NCBI RefSeq assembly: GCF_000820185.1
Contig: NZ_CDCA01000022.1
Coordinates: 62,323-126,322 of the forward strand
DNA length: 64,000 nucleotides
Direction of reading: 5' to 3'
Source of the DNA: Aeromonas tecta
GTDB lineage: Bacteria; Pseudomonadota; Gammaproteobacteria; Enterobacterales; Aeromonadaceae
The stretch's first letter is position 1, and each line of letters begins with the position of its first letter. This document shows, piece after piece, positions 44,768 through 53,567 of the stretch. The notes beneath the pieces were generated by a model. That model worked only from the letters and a program-made list of their open reading frames with translations. It had not been told where the DNA came from and did not search any database. The translations under genes and the position numbers were made by a program.

Positions 44768-44793
44768 AAAAAGGCGAGCCCCTGGCTCGCCTT
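44768..44793 (-). terminator. flgOP terminator
   Basis: AAGGCGAGCC and GGCTCGCCTT pair around CCT, with an A-run on the left giving a minus-strand T-run. It lies 24 bases after the flgP stop. Confidence 0.9.
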
Positions 44794-44816
44794 GTTCACA
44801 CTGGTGCCGACTGCCC

Positions 44817-45242
44817 CTAGAACTGGCCCGCCATCAGCTGGTTGAGGTTATAAAGCGAGCGGGTATCGAGCTCCATCTCGGTTGCATAGGTGTTGCCACG
44901 GGGATAGGTCGCCACCACCCGGGCACCGCGCACCATGCCGGCCACCGAGACATCCAATGTGTTGGCGGTCTGGGTCAGGTCCTTGTAGCTGCTGCGCCCG
45001 CTCACCTGCTGGCCATTGAGCTGCTCCGCCAGCTCGCGGTAGGCATCCATCTTGGAGGCACGAATAGCTTGCAGCATCTTCTCCGACTGGGAGGGCCCCG
45101 GCTGGATGTCGATCACCGCATAGCCGACCGCTTTGAGCACAGGAAAATCGTCCGGCTTCGTTGCCGTATCGTAGTTAACGACCCGATTGCCGCTGCAGGC
45201 AGTCAATAACATTGCCATCAGGCAACCCAGTAGGATTTTCAT
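44817..45242 (-). CDS. flgP: Flagellar outer membrane lipoprotein FlgP
   Basis: 141 residues, LPP20 family. The lipobox is LLTAC at residue 16. The body has LKAVGYAVIDIQPGPSQSEKMLQAIRASKMDAYRELAEQLNGQQV, which is the LPP20/FlgP core, and ATYPRGNTYATEMELD near the end. In Vibrio cholerae and Campylobacter FlgP forms part of the outer-membrane-associated flagellar disk needed for motility. AAGGAG precedes the start. It follows flgO by 13 bases, and flgT is divergent, as in Vibrio. Confidence 0.9.
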   Translation of the reverse strand: MKILLGCLMAMLLTACSGNRVVNYDTATKPDDFPVLKAVGYAVIDIQPGPSQSEKMLQAIRASKMDAYRELAEQLNGQQVSGRSSYKDLTQTANTLDVSVAGMVRGARVVATYPRGNTYATEMELDTRSLYNLNQLMAGQF

Positions 45243-45255
45243 CTATTACTCCTTG

Positions 45256-45876
45256 TCAGGGGGTCAGGTTGACCAGATGTCCGGACGCGCTCTGGCCGCC
45301 CCGCATCAGGTAACCCCGGTTGACGGATGCCCGGCCAAACGAGTTGCTGGCGCCGGACAGGTATTGTTGCGGGATCAGGCTCTGGGCCGTGGTCTCCACC
45401 ATCTTGGTGCGCAGATCGATGATGCGGGCGTTGACCAGGATCCCCTGCGAGTTGCGGCTGAAGGTGCCGGTCAGGATGCGCGAGATAGGCAGACGGGCGG
45501 AGAGATCCCGGTAGTTGCGGCTCATCACGAAGTCGCCACTGGGGGTCACCTGGATGCTGCCGGTGGTCTTGAAGTCCACCACCACTTCCCCGCGCCGGTT
45601 CAGCTCGTAGATGAAGCTCTCTTCGATCTGCAGGCCCATCCAGTTGGTGTCTTTGAGGGTATCGAGATCGACGAAAGAGGCGACCGCAATGGGCTCGCTC
45701 AGGGTGGTGAGGGACTTACGCTCCATCAGCTGATCGGTCATGCGTGCCACCAGCCAGTTGAGCTCCATGCCCTTGGCCGCTTGCCTGGGATCTCCCTGAT
45801 CCCGGTTGATGGGGTCGGCAGTACCACAGCCGGTCAGCGCCAGCGTGATAGCCAACGCCGTGATAAATCTGTTCAT
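45256..45876 (-). CDS. flgO: Flagellar outer membrane protein FlgO
   Basis: 206 residues. A lipobox ends LTGC (residue 17). The FlgO domain is seen in MTDQLMERKSLTTLSEPIAVASFVDLDTLKDTNWMGLQIEESFIYELNRRGEVVVDFKTTGSI and RILTGTFSRNSQGILVNARIIDLRT. With FlgP it is required for normal motility in Vibrio. It heads flgO-flgP and has a sigma-28-like promoter 33-59 bases upstream of its start. Confidence 0.9.
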   Translation of the reverse strand: MNRFITALAITLALTGCGTADPINRDQGDPRQAAKGMELNWLVARMTDQLMERKSLTTLSEPIAVASFVDLDTLKDTNWMGLQIEESFIYELNRRGEVVVDFKTTGSIQVTPSGDFVMSRNYRDLSARLPISRILTGTFSRNSQGILVNARIIDLRTKMVETTAQSLIPQQYLSGASNSFGRASVNRGYLMRGGQSASGHLVNLTP

Positions 45877-45908
45877 GGATACCTTTCCTGTATCTACACC
45901 TGACTCTG

Positions 45909-45935
45909 TTATCGGTCGCGGCGGCCAACACTTGA
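45909..45935 (-). promoter_or_regulatory. Sigma-28-like promoter of flgO
   Basis: The minus strand reads TCAAGTGT-N11-ACCGATAA, against the flagellar sigma-28 consensus TAAAGTTT-N11-GCCGATAA: 13 of 16 bases match with exact spacing. Confidence 0.65.
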
Positions 45936-46027
45936 GGTGCGAATCACCCTGGATCTCGTGATAAGCCTCTCAGGATCCCGGATCCCCTGCGCGGATCCCG
46001 CGCCCGCTCTGCGTGGCACAGGGAATG

Positions 46028-46043
46028 AGGCATGGATCTTGCT
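46028..46043 (+). promoter_or_regulatory. Sigma-54-like promoter of flgT
   Basis: AGGCATGGATCTTGCT matches TGGCACG-N4-TTGCT with GG and GC ten bases apart; only the first base and one other differ. It lies about 107 bases before the flgT start. Polar flagellar genes of Vibrio and Aeromonas use RpoN with FlrA/FlrC. Confidence 0.6.
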
Positions 46044-46149
46044 TTTATTTGCACCACGGGTACAACCCGACCGGTGTTCAGGACTGCCACCGGCCCAGGC
46101 CATCTGCTGGTGCTGGCTCGATGAGGTCCACTTATTCAAGGTGTTTACT

Positions 46150-47304
46150 ATGAAAGTTGTGCTGCCGTTAACCCTGCTGCTGCTAAGTCTGTCGGCCCGG
46201 GCCGAGATCATCGAGGCCCAGGGCAGCGCCGCCATCCTGGGTGGCGATGAAGCCTATGCCCGCGAGCAGGCGACCCGGGATGCGCTGCGCCAGGCGCTGC
46301 TGGCAAGTGGCGCGGCCGTCTCCAGCATCCAGCGCCTGGAAAATGGCAGCCTGCGCTCGGAGCAGATCCAGATCCGCTCCGGTGGCGATATCCGTCAGTA
46401 TCGGCTCAAGCGGGAAGAGGTGCGCAACGGCCGCATGTACATCACGCTGCAGGCCGACATTCAGGCCGAGCGCCAGATCTGCCAGACCCAGCACTACGCC
46501 AAGGATTTGACGCTGGTCCGCTTACGGATGCGCTATCCGGATCAGGCCAGCACCGGCGCCCTCGATGACATGCCGGCGGATCTCTCCCGCCATCTGTTCG
46601 AAACCCTGGCCAAGGCGCCGCAAGGGGTAGTCGCCCGCCAATGGCTGGACGAGAACCTGCGCATCGACCCGCTCCACCTGCAGCAAGGGGACAGCAGTGC
46701 CCTCGAGGAGATCAAGGCGCTGAGCCTTCGCACCGACAGCCAGTATCTGGTGCTCGGCAGCATCGACGATCTCTCCCTCGAGCCCCAGGGCAACCAGCTG
46801 ACCAGCTGGTACCGGGATCCCATCCGCAACTTTCGCATGCAGCTCTATCTGTTTGACGGCATCAACGGCAGCCTGCTCAGCCGCAAGGAGTATCAGGGAC
46901 GCGCCAACTGGACCTTCTCCAAGCGGGAACAGATCGGCAGCAACAGCGGCCAGTTCTGGCAGTCAAGCTACGGTCAGGAGGTGGACTACCAGTTGCAGGA
47001 GGCGGCGCAGGACATCACCTCACAACTGAGCTGCGCTCCGGTCACCGCCCGCATCGTGGGTCAGCATGATCGCGGCCCCCACATCAACTTAGGAAGGCGC
47101 AACGGCGTCAAGCTCGGGGATCAGTTCCGGGTCCAGCACAGCGCCGACTTCGTCGACCCTTATGGCAAGTCCCGCATGATGCGCAACCCGGCCGATGGCC
47201 TGTTCGAGGTGGTGCAGGTATTCGAGGATGGCGCCATCATCAGCAGCCAGAACAAATATTCGCCGTTTAACGTCCAGATTGGTGACTTGGCCGTATTGGA
47301 ATAG
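46150..47304 (+). CDS. flgT: Flagellar H-ring protein FlgT
   Basis: 384 residues from ATG 46150; an open frame extends 71 codons upstream but lacks protein-like features and crosses the promoter. The signal peptide ends SARA (residue 17). The mature start EIIEAQGSAAILGGDEAYAREQATRDALRQALLASGA is typical of FlgT, and the C-terminal domain has RNGVKLGDQFRVQH and VQVFEDGAIISSQN. FlgT builds the outer H ring of the sodium-driven polar flagellar motor in Vibrio. Confidence 0.9.
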   Translation: MKVVLPLTLLLLSLSARAEIIEAQGSAAILGGDEAYAREQATRDALRQALLASGAAVSSIQRLENGSLRSEQIQIRSGGDIRQYRLKREEVRNGRMYITLQADIQAERQICQTQHYAKDLTLVRLRMRYPDQASTGALDDMPADLSRHLFETLAKAPQGVVARQWLDENLRIDPLHLQQGDSSALEEIKALSLRTDSQYLVLGSIDDLSLEPQGNQLTSWYRDPIRNFRMQLYLFDGINGSLLSRKEYQGRANWTFSKREQIGSNSGQFWQSSYGQEVDYQLQEAAQDITSQLSCAPVTARIVGQHDRGPHINLGRRNGVKLGDQFRVQHSADFVDPYGKSRMMRNPADGLFEVVQVFEDGAIISSQNKYSPFNVQIGDLAVLE

Positions 47305-47314
47305 GAATCAAGGG

Positions 47315-47342
47315 TTTAAATGGTGGCGGCTTCTTGTATAAT
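47315..47342 (+). promoter_or_regulatory. tRNA-Arg promoter
   Basis: TATAAT at 47337-47342 with TTTAAA at 47315-47320, 16 bases apart. The GC-rich discriminator GCCCGCC after the -10 is typical of stringently controlled stable RNA promoters. It lies 12 bases before the tRNA. Confidence 0.75.
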
Positions 47343-47354
47343 GCCCGCCACAAG

Positions 47355-47431
47355 GTTCCCGTAGCTCAGTTGGATAGAGCGGTCCCCTCCTAAGGGACAG
47401 GCCACTGGTTCGACTCCAGTCGGGAACACCA
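47355..47431 (+). tRNA. tRNA-Arg (anticodon CCT)
   Basis: 77 nt with encoded CCA. Acceptor GTTCCCG/CGGGAAC, discriminator A. The anticodon arm is GTCCC-CTCCTAA-GGGAC, giving CCT, and the T loop is TTCGACT. It reads the rare AGG codon. tRNA-Arg(CCT) genes are frequent integration sites, but no integrase is visible here. Confidence 0.96.
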
Positions 47432-47440
47432 TACAAGACA

Positions 47441-47479
47441 AAGGGTTGGCATCATCATGATGCCAACCCTTTCTTTTTT
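47441..47479 (+). terminator. tRNA-Arg terminator
   Basis: AAAGGGTTGGCATCA and TGATGCCAACCCTTT form a 15-base-pair hairpin followed by CTTTTTT. Confidence 0.93.
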
Positions 47480-47556
47480 ATTCCGGTTTATCTGCCATTT
47501 TTAGTGCCCTGTGCTGAACAGAGCACAGATGTCAGCCGAAGATCCTGCCTACGCCC

Positions 47557-48843
47557 TTACCACCAGACGTTGGCTTGCAGGCCGACGGTCCAGGTGTCAT
47601 CCGCGGTGCCGTTATCGAAGGCGTGGGAGCTGTCCCAGTCGCTGTTGTCGCTATCGAGGTAGCTGGCGAAGACCCGCAGCTCCGGCTCACCACGGCCGAA
47701 GGAGAAGGCCTGGGCGATGGTGGTCTTGGAACCACTGCGGGAACTCACATCACCGTTCTCGGTCTTCTCGTCATCGAAGTAACCGGCTTCCACATAGGTG
47801 CGGGTGATATCGGTCCAGTGATAGGTGACCTTGGCGCTCACGGCGAAGGCACTGGCGTCACCTTCAATGCCATTCCACTGCTTGATGTCGTTCGCTTCGG
47901 CGTAGTTGATGGCGTGGCTCAGATCCCAGTCGGCAGCCAACGGGATGATGCCGTAGTTGCGAATGGCGAAGCCGTTACCGCTCTCGACAGTGCCGTTCAG
48001 GGTGTCGGCCGAACCGAAGGTGACCCCTTGCAGGGCGGAGCCGTCCACATAGTACTGGAGTGTGGTCTTGTTCCAACCGGTCCCGAGCAGGGACTGATTC
48101 AGCTCCAGCATCAGGGCATGACCATCGGCGTAGTCATGGTTGCCAAGATCGGCATCGGTTTGCTCGTCGGTCGCATCCGCGTTCAAGAACTTGTAGCCCA
48201 TGGCCAGGGTAGCGCCGTTCCAGACGGGCAAGCTGTCATAGGTCAACTCCAGTTGGTTGGAGTCGATCATGTCCTCAATTCGCTCGCCATCGCTGTTATT
48301 GTAGGAATCGGCGATATCACGGTGCAGCGCCGCCACAGAGAGCTTTCCCTGACCCAGTTGCATGCCTTCAATACCACCACCGACGTTGGTCTGGTTCCAG
48401 TAGAAGAAATCATTCGAGTCGATCACATAGCCTTTGTTGTACTGGCGGATCCCGACCCAGGAGGTTTCCCCCATCCCCATGAAGTTGCGCAGTTGCATGT
48501 TCATGTTTTCCCAACCGAAGTTGGAGTCATCCATCTTGCTGTTGGTATCACCATCGTAGAAATTGAACATGGTCTGGATATAGACGGACTTGGTGTCGTC
48601 GCTTTTCAGCTCCTTGCCAAAACCGACCTCGGCATAGGTATCAAATTCGTTACCCAGACGACCCAGTTTGTTCTTCTGGAAGCTGCCACCCACGGCATCT
48701 TGCATGGAGCCGCCTTCACCTGTGCCCATGCCGGAGCGGAAATAGCCGTAATAGTCGAAACCACCAGCTTCAGCAGCGAATGCGGTCGGAGCGGATAGCG
48801 CAGCAATAACGGCGGCAGTAATCGGGAGCCACTTGGTTTTCAT
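47557..48843 (-). CDS. lamB: Maltoporin-family sugar porin
   Basis: 428 residues from ATG 48843 (MKTKWLPITAAVIAALSAPTAFA signal). Upstream in-frame codons lack a site. The mature N-terminus GGFDYYGYFRSGMGTGEGGSMQ and RLGNEFDTYAEVGFGKEL are typical of LamB, as are NFMGMGETSWVGIRQYNK and the final W-W aromatic end VGLQANVWW. LamB trimers admit maltodextrins. No malK or malM gene adjoins, so it could be a paralogue for another oligosaccharide; the symbol is by family. Confidence 0.85.
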   Translation of the reverse strand: MKTKWLPITAAVIAALSAPTAFAAEAGGFDYYGYFRSGMGTGEGGSMQDAVGGSFQKNKLGRLGNEFDTYAEVGFGKELKSDDTKSVYIQTMFNFYDGDTNSKMDDSNFGWENMNMQLRNFMGMGETSWVGIRQYNKGYVIDSNDFFYWNQTNVGGGIEGMQLGQGKLSVAALHRDIADSYNNSDGERIEDMIDSNQLELTYDSLPVWNGATLAMGYKFLNADATDEQTDADLGNHDYADGHALMLELNQSLLGTGWNKTTLQYYVDGSALQGVTFGSADTLNGTVESGNGFAIRNYGIIPLAADWDLSHAINYAEANDIKQWNGIEGDASAFAVSAKVTYHWTDITRTYVEAGYFDDEKTENGDVSSRSGSKTTIAQAFSFGRGEPELRVFASYLDSDNSDWDSSHAFDNGTADDTWTVGLQANVWW

Positions 48844-50294
48844 TTTTCTTCCTTTAATGACGTGTTTATTGCGAGACACTGAAGACAATCAATGCCTCAG
48901 GAAGTCATTTCCCTGACCGATAATCCCTGCACATCTTTGTGCTGGGTTTTGTAGCGTTTTATTAGCGTTGCAGTGCCAGGGCGTCGCCCAGGGTTAATCC
49001 CAGACGCAATCCTTCGTTCTGTTAAATAATTTTTTTCAGCGCCTTGTTAATTGGCGATCGCCTTTCGAGCGATATTTATCCCATCAACATATTCACACTT
49101 TGTTCATAAATATAAATATCTTCGACATTGGTTCTTGGTGATCGCCCATGAATAGGTACGCCGCGGCCTGGCAATAACAGTTAATTTATTGCTGCGAGGT
49201 AATAACAGTTACTTATAAATCTTAAGCTGACCGAGCTGAGACCTTAATGAATACAATTGATTCCTTTAAAATACCCAGACCCTGGATGCGACCGAGCACA
49301 GTGGCATCAATAATGGTTGCGTGCTTATCAACATGGGACAGTAAGCACCTATCGGTATGTTTTGTTTACCATTTAAGTAATACCTCTTCTATTTCGACAC
49401 CCTCTTCAACGGTCTGGCATTGCGAAAAAAAATAAATATCTACCGAAAAAAACACCTGGCCTGATATTCACAACAGCTTTACAACCGCTCGAGAGAGAGG
49501 GCTATACATCCCAATGCCATAGCGCAAAGAGAACACGATGTTTAAAAATTAACACACTACTCATCGAAAATGGTGGAGAGGCATTCCTCTTAAGTCTGAC
49601 CGACTATAGCAAAGGGCGTCAGTGATGACATAAGCCTTCAATTTATTTGCTGCGCGGCTCACACAATCTTTTATTTACCTCCCATTTCAAGGACTCATTT
49701 TGCTATTAAGTAATTAAAGTGACAGTTCCCTAGCCATTAAACCTGAATTAGCGCTGAATTAACGACTATATTAAAACTGAACCCATCCTTAATTGAATTA
49801 AGGCTGAATGGATAAAATTAATATCGAATTAATGGTTCAGCCAGATTGACAATGTTCCAACCGGCCATCCTGTGAGCGAGACATGACACCCTTTATGACG
49901 CTGGATTGCATTGGCATCAGATAAGAAGCCTCAAACAGCACCCTCGTATATTTTTAAGGCAAGATGATTTTCAATTGATGCCGTTTCTCTGCCATCAGGA
50001 AACGCTTTTGACGAGGCTGTTCTAGATGATTCCCAGGTGAATGAAGGCGGTAGCTCCTGGTCAATGAATCCCTCAGGTTCAGGGAGACCATCACCCTCTC
50101 GCCTCTTTCCCATGGGCCGGGCCTTTCACCGCAGCACCAACTCGAACTCAATTGAGGATTATTGTGTTTTCTGGATCCCGATCTCACCTCAGGGATCCCC
50201 GCCTGTAACCTGCCCATCAGTTGGTTACACTCTTGGAGTGAGTCGTCGATGACGACGGCCATGCTTCATGGGCTCGCATCAAGAGAAGGACATC
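48844..50294. other. 1.45-kb AT-rich gene-free region
   Basis: Between lamB and ppk2. 49000-49900 is markedly AT-rich compared with the rest of the window, with short frames only, none protein-like. Between 49741 and 49850 the motif GAATTA(A) or its complement recurs several times, including a perfect dyad CCTTAATT-G-AATTAAGG at 49787-49803. TGTAACC/GGTTACA arms at 50204-50229 precede ppk2. The region may hold the lamB control region, a small RNA, or the scar of a lost gene. Confidence 0.5.
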
Positions 50295-51119
50295 ATGGGT
50301 AACAAGAAGAAGAGCAAGGCTGAACAAGCAGCGCCGGTGCAAGAGGTCAAACCCCTTGGCACCAAGGAGTACGAGAAGGAGTTGCGCCGCCTGCACGTGG
50401 AGCTGGTGAAGTTGCAGCAATGGGTGGTGCACAAGGGGCTCAAGGTCTGCATCGTGTTCGAGGGCCGTGACGGCGCTGGCAAAGGGGGGGTCATCAAGGC
50501 CATCACAGAGCGGGTCAGCCCTCGGGTGTTCAGGGTCATGGCCCTGCCCGCTCCCACCGAGCGGGAGAAGAGCCAGCTCTATATGCAGCGCTATGTGCCC
50601 CTGCTGCCTGCCGCCGGCGAGATCGTCATCTTCGATCGCAGCTGGTACAACAGGGCCGGGGTGGAGCGGATCATGGGCTTTTGCACCCCGGAGGCGAGCG
50701 ACAAGTTTCTGGCCAGCACCCCGCAGATGGAGTGGTCCATGGTCGATGCCGGCATCATCTTGCTGAAGTACTGGCTGGAGGTGACACCGGAGGAGCAGGA
50801 GCGCCGCTTGCGGGACAGGATCGACGACGGCCGCAAGATCTGGAAGCTGTCGCCGATGGACATCAAGTCCTTCAATCGCTGGGATGAGTACACCCAGGCC
50901 AGGGATGCCATGTTCGCCGCAACCGATACCACCTGGGCCCCCTGGTTCGTGGCCCACTCGGAAGACAAGAAGAAGGTGCGGCTCAATATCATCTCCCACC
51001 TGCTGGCCCACATCCCCTACGAGGAGCTGCCGGTCGAGCCGGTCAAGCTGCCCAAACGCAAGATAGGCAAGGTCAAACCTACCGACCACCCGTTCCGCTT
51101 CATCCCCGAGCTGTTCTAG
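50295..51119 (+). CDS. ppk2: Polyphosphate kinase 2
   Basis: 274 residues from ATG 50295, after AGAAGGA; an ATG nine codons earlier lacks a site. Walker A GRDGAGKGG at about 57-65, Walker B VIFDRSWYNRAG, and the lid-arginine helix EQERRLRDRIDDGRKIWKLSPMDIKSFNRWDEYTQARD mark a class I PPK2, which uses polyphosphate to phosphorylate ADP or GDP. The conserved WAPW and HLL end segments are present. It stands alone with its own terminator. Confidence 0.94.
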   Translation: MGNKKKSKAEQAAPVQEVKPLGTKEYEKELRRLHVELVKLQQWVVHKGLKVCIVFEGRDGAGKGGVIKAITERVSPRVFRVMALPAPTEREKSQLYMQRYVPLLPAAGEIVIFDRSWYNRAGVERIMGFCTPEASDKFLASTPQMEWSMVDAGIILLKYWLEVTPEEQERRLRDRIDDGRKIWKLSPMDIKSFNRWDEYTQARDAMFAATDTTWAPWFVAHSEDKKKVRLNIISHLLAHIPYEELPVEPVKLPKRKIGKVKPTDHPFRFIPELF

Positions 51120-51131
51120 GCCGTATCTGAC

Positions 51132-51162
51132 AAGCCCCTGCCTGCGCAGGGGCTTTGTCGTT
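51132..51162 (+). terminator. ppk2 terminator
   Basis: AGCCCCTGC and GCAGGGGCT (51133-51141, 51146-51154) pair around CTGC, followed by the T-rich TTGTCGTTT. Confidence 0.85.
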
Positions 51163-51246
51163 TAAGACCTCATCCCGTTTCCCTCTACACTTCAGCCATG
51201 ATGAGTTTGACCGCGCCAGGATCGGATCTTGAGAGGAGGTATCCCT

Positions 51247-52317
51247 TTGTTTCCACAACGCGTTCCACTGCTTGCCTTGCTGCTGATCTGCCTGGTAGCC
51301 CCGGTCAGGGCACTGACCATTACGCCGGTCGCCACCGATCTCGCCCATCCCTGGGGACTGGCCTTCCTGCCGGGGGGCGAGCTGCTGGTGAGCGAGCGCC
51401 CCGGCCGCCTGCTGCGCATCGATGCGCAAGGGGCGCGCCATCCGATCTCCGGCCTGCCTCCCATCGCGAATGCGGGCCAGGGTGGCTTGCTGGATCTCGC
51501 CCTCGATGAGGCGGGCTGGCTCTATCTCAGCTACAGCGAGCCCGGTGACGGGGGTGCCGGCACCGCAGTGGCCCGCGCTCGATTGCAAAAAGACGCGCTT
51601 GTCGACTGGCAACTGCTGTTTCGCCAGCAGCCCAAGGTGGCTGGCGGCGCCCACTTCGGCTCTCGTCTGGTGTTGATGGATGACTACCTCTTCATCACCC
51701 TCGGCGATCGCTACACCGAGCGGGAGCGGGCCCAGACACTCGACAACCACCTCGGCAAGACGGTGCGCCTGCACAGGGATGGCAGGGTGCCCACCGACAA
51801 CCCCTTCGTCAAGAGGGCGGGCGCCCTGCCCGAGATCTGGAGCCTGGGTCATCGCAACATGCAGGGGGCCGCCCTGCGCCCGGGCAGTCAGCAATTCTGG
51901 ACCCACGAACACGGCCCCCAGGGCGGCGACGAGGTGAACCTCATCCTGCCTGGCCGCAACTACGGCTGGCCCAAGGTCACCTTCGGCGAGGAGTATGGCG
52001 GCGGCAAGATTGGCACGGGCCAGAGTGCCCCCGGCATGACGGCGCCGCTCTGGATCTGGGTGCCCTCCATCGCCCCCTCCGGCATGACCTTCTATCAGGG
52101 TGAATTATTCAAGGGGTGGCAGGGAGATCTGTTGGTCGGCGCCCTGCGTGGTCAGGCCCTGATGCGCCTCAAGCTCGAGGGGGACAAGATAGTGTCGCAG
52201 GAGCGACTGCTCACCGACTTGGGGGAGCGGATCCGCACCGTCAAAGAGGGGCCTGACGGCGCCCTCTACCTGCTGACTGATTCAGGCGAGGGACGCCTGC
52301 TCAGGCTAACTCCCTAG
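51247..52317 (+). CDS. PQQ-dependent aldose sugar dehydrogenase
   Basis: 356 residues from TTG 51247, six bases after AGGAGGT; a TTG at 51229 would swallow that site. Signal peptide FPQRVPLLALLLICLVAPVRA. The six-bladed propeller of the GSDH family is recognisable: LAHPWGLAFLPGGELLVSERPGRLLRID, GQGGLLDLALD, HFGSRLVLM, WSLGHRNMQGAALRP, THEHGPQGGDEVN and SGMTFYQGELF. E. coli YliI (Asd) is the nearest type I know. It oxidises aldoses in the periplasm if PQQ is available; no PQQ synthesis genes are in the window. Confidence 0.9.
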   Translation: MFPQRVPLLALLLICLVAPVRALTITPVATDLAHPWGLAFLPGGELLVSERPGRLLRIDAQGARHPISGLPPIANAGQGGLLDLALDEAGWLYLSYSEPGDGGAGTAVARARLQKDALVDWQLLFRQQPKVAGGAHFGSRLVLMDDYLFITLGDRYTERERAQTLDNHLGKTVRLHRDGRVPTDNPFVKRAGALPEIWSLGHRNMQGAALRPGSQQFWTHEHGPQGGDEVNLILPGRNYGWPKVTFGEEYGGGKIGTGQSAPGMTAPLWIWVPSIAPSGMTFYQGELFKGWQGDLLVGALRGQALMRLKLEGDKIVSQERLLTDLGERIRTVKEGPDGALYLLTDSGEGRLLRLTP

Positions 52318-52353
52318 ATGTGAAAACTGGCCAAGGCGCCACAAGGAGGATCT

Positions 52354-52500
52354 ATGAACAAGCGTCGAAACCTGCTGGTGCTGTGCGCCTGTCTCTGGCT
52401 GCTGGGTTGCAACACCATCCACGGCATGGGCCGGGATGTAGAGAAAGCGGGTGAGGTGATCCAGAACTCGTCCAAGCTGGCGGACGCCGCCGCTCGCTGA
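52354..52500 (+). CDS. Entericidin-like small lipoprotein
   Basis: 48 residues: signal MNKRRNLLVLCACLWLLGC with lipobox LLGC at 16-19, then NTIHGMGRDVEKAGEVI and an alanine-rich tail. This is the entericidin EcnA/EcnB pattern (CNT..G.G.D....G..I). AAGGAGGA lies eight bases upstream. Entericidins are membrane-active lipopeptides linked to stationary-phase lysis, with EcnA and EcnB as antidote and toxin; a single copy like this is common and its action is not established. A terminator follows. Confidence 0.88.
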   Translation: MNKRRNLLVLCACLWLLGCNTIHGMGRDVEKAGEVIQNSSKLADAAAR

Positions 52501-52563
52501 GCCACTGCTCGTCTCGCCGAACTTGACCATGACGATAGGAAGTCGGTAGCCACTTCCGCCCAA

Positions 52564-52594
52564 GGGCCAGTCTGCTAGACTGGCCCTCTTTTTC
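52564..52594 (+). terminator. Terminator after the entericidin-like gene
   Basis: GGGCCAGTCTGCTAGACTGGCCC is a nearly perfect palindrome followed by TCTTTTT. Confidence 0.92.
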
Positions 52595-52617
52595 ATTCAT
52601 CTGCAAAGGAGTGTTGG

Positions 52618-53508
52618 ATGTCTGCTGTTTCCTGGTGGGACAAATCCACCGGTTTTGCGCTGCTGACCATCTTGCTGTGGGCCTCGCTGGCGGCGCTCAC
52701 CTCCCGCATCACCAGCGTCTCGCCGCTGGTGCTGGTGGGGCTGGTGCTGTTCTTCTGCGGCGCCGGCGCCCTGCCGTTCTGGCGACAGTGGCGAGCCCGC
52801 CCCGTCACCTGGCTGGTGACCATCACGGCCCTGCTGCTCTACCACCTGCTGCTGTTTATGAGCTTTCGCCACGCCCCCGTGCTGGAGGCGAACCTCATCA
52901 ACTATCTGTGGCCACTGTGCATCATCCTGTTCACGCCGCTGCTGCTGCCGGGCCATCCGCTGCACCTGCATCACCTGCTAGCCGGAGCGCTCGGCCTCGC
53001 CGGCTCGGTGCTGGTGATGGTCGACGGCAAGCTGCAACTGCAGCAGGCCTATCTGCCCGGCTACCTGCTGGCGCTCGGCGCCGCCATCATCTGGGGGGCT
53101 TACTCTGTGCTCTCCCGTCGCCTGCCTCCCGCCCCCGCGGTGGTGACGGCCGCCGCCTGCCTGCCCGCCGGGCTGTTGGCGCTGCTGCTGGCCTGGGGAC
53201 TGGAGGGACCACTGCCCTTAGCCCAGATCCCCCAAGCCGACTGGCTGCTCATCGTGGGGCTGGCGCTCGGTCCCATGGGGGCGGCCTTCGTCACCTGGTA
53301 TCTGGCGCTGCGGGATGGGGATCCACGCCGCATCGGGGCCCTCGCCTACCTGACACCGCTGCTCAGTACCCTGCTGCTAGTGTGGCTCAACGGCGAACAG
53401 CTCACCCCTCGCCATCTGCTGGCAGGCGCCCTCATCATGGGCGGCGCCTTGATTGGCTTGCTGGTCCGCACACCCAAGGCACCGATCGCCCCCGCACCGC
53501 TGTCATAA
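52618..53508 (+). CDS. DMT-superfamily exporter (EamA/YddG-like)
   Basis: 296 residues with about ten transmembrane helices in two EamA repeats. Aromatic-exporter-like features are [12 protein letters not shown] in helix 1, [25 protein letters not shown], and [18 protein letters not shown] at the start of the second repeat. YddG exports aromatic amino acids and is the nearest type I recognise, but the substrate is not proven. AAGGAG precedes the ATG. A very long overlapping frame on the same strand runs through it into the chemoreceptor but is not coding here. Confidence 0.88.
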   Translation: MSAVSWWDKSTGFALLTILLWASLAALTSRITSVSPLVLVGLVLFFCGAGALPFWRQWRARPVTWLVTITALLLYHLLLFMSFRHAPVLEANLINYLWPLCIILFTPLLLPGHPLHLHHLLAGALGLAGSVLVMVDGKLQLQQAYLPGYLLALGAAIIWGAYSVLSRRLPPAPAVVTAAACLPAGLLALLLAWGLEGPLPLAQIPQADWLLIVGLALGPMGAAFVTWYLALRDGDPRRIGALAYLTPLLSTLLLVWLNGEQLTPRHLLAGALIMGGALIGLLVRTPKAPIAPAPLS

Positions 53509-53567
53509 AAACGCCATCACTCCTGCTTAAGCTCCAGCCCATTGCGTGGTTCAAGCAGGAATCTGAT

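Noticed and set aside
45937..46149. N-terminal extension of flgT by 71 codons
   Set aside because: It would place the signal peptide internally and cover the sigma-54-like promoter; ATG 46150 gives a proper secretion signal.
49247..49435. 62-codon frame in the AT-rich region
   Set aside because: No ribosome site, mixed low-complexity Ser/Thr translation and no conserved motif.
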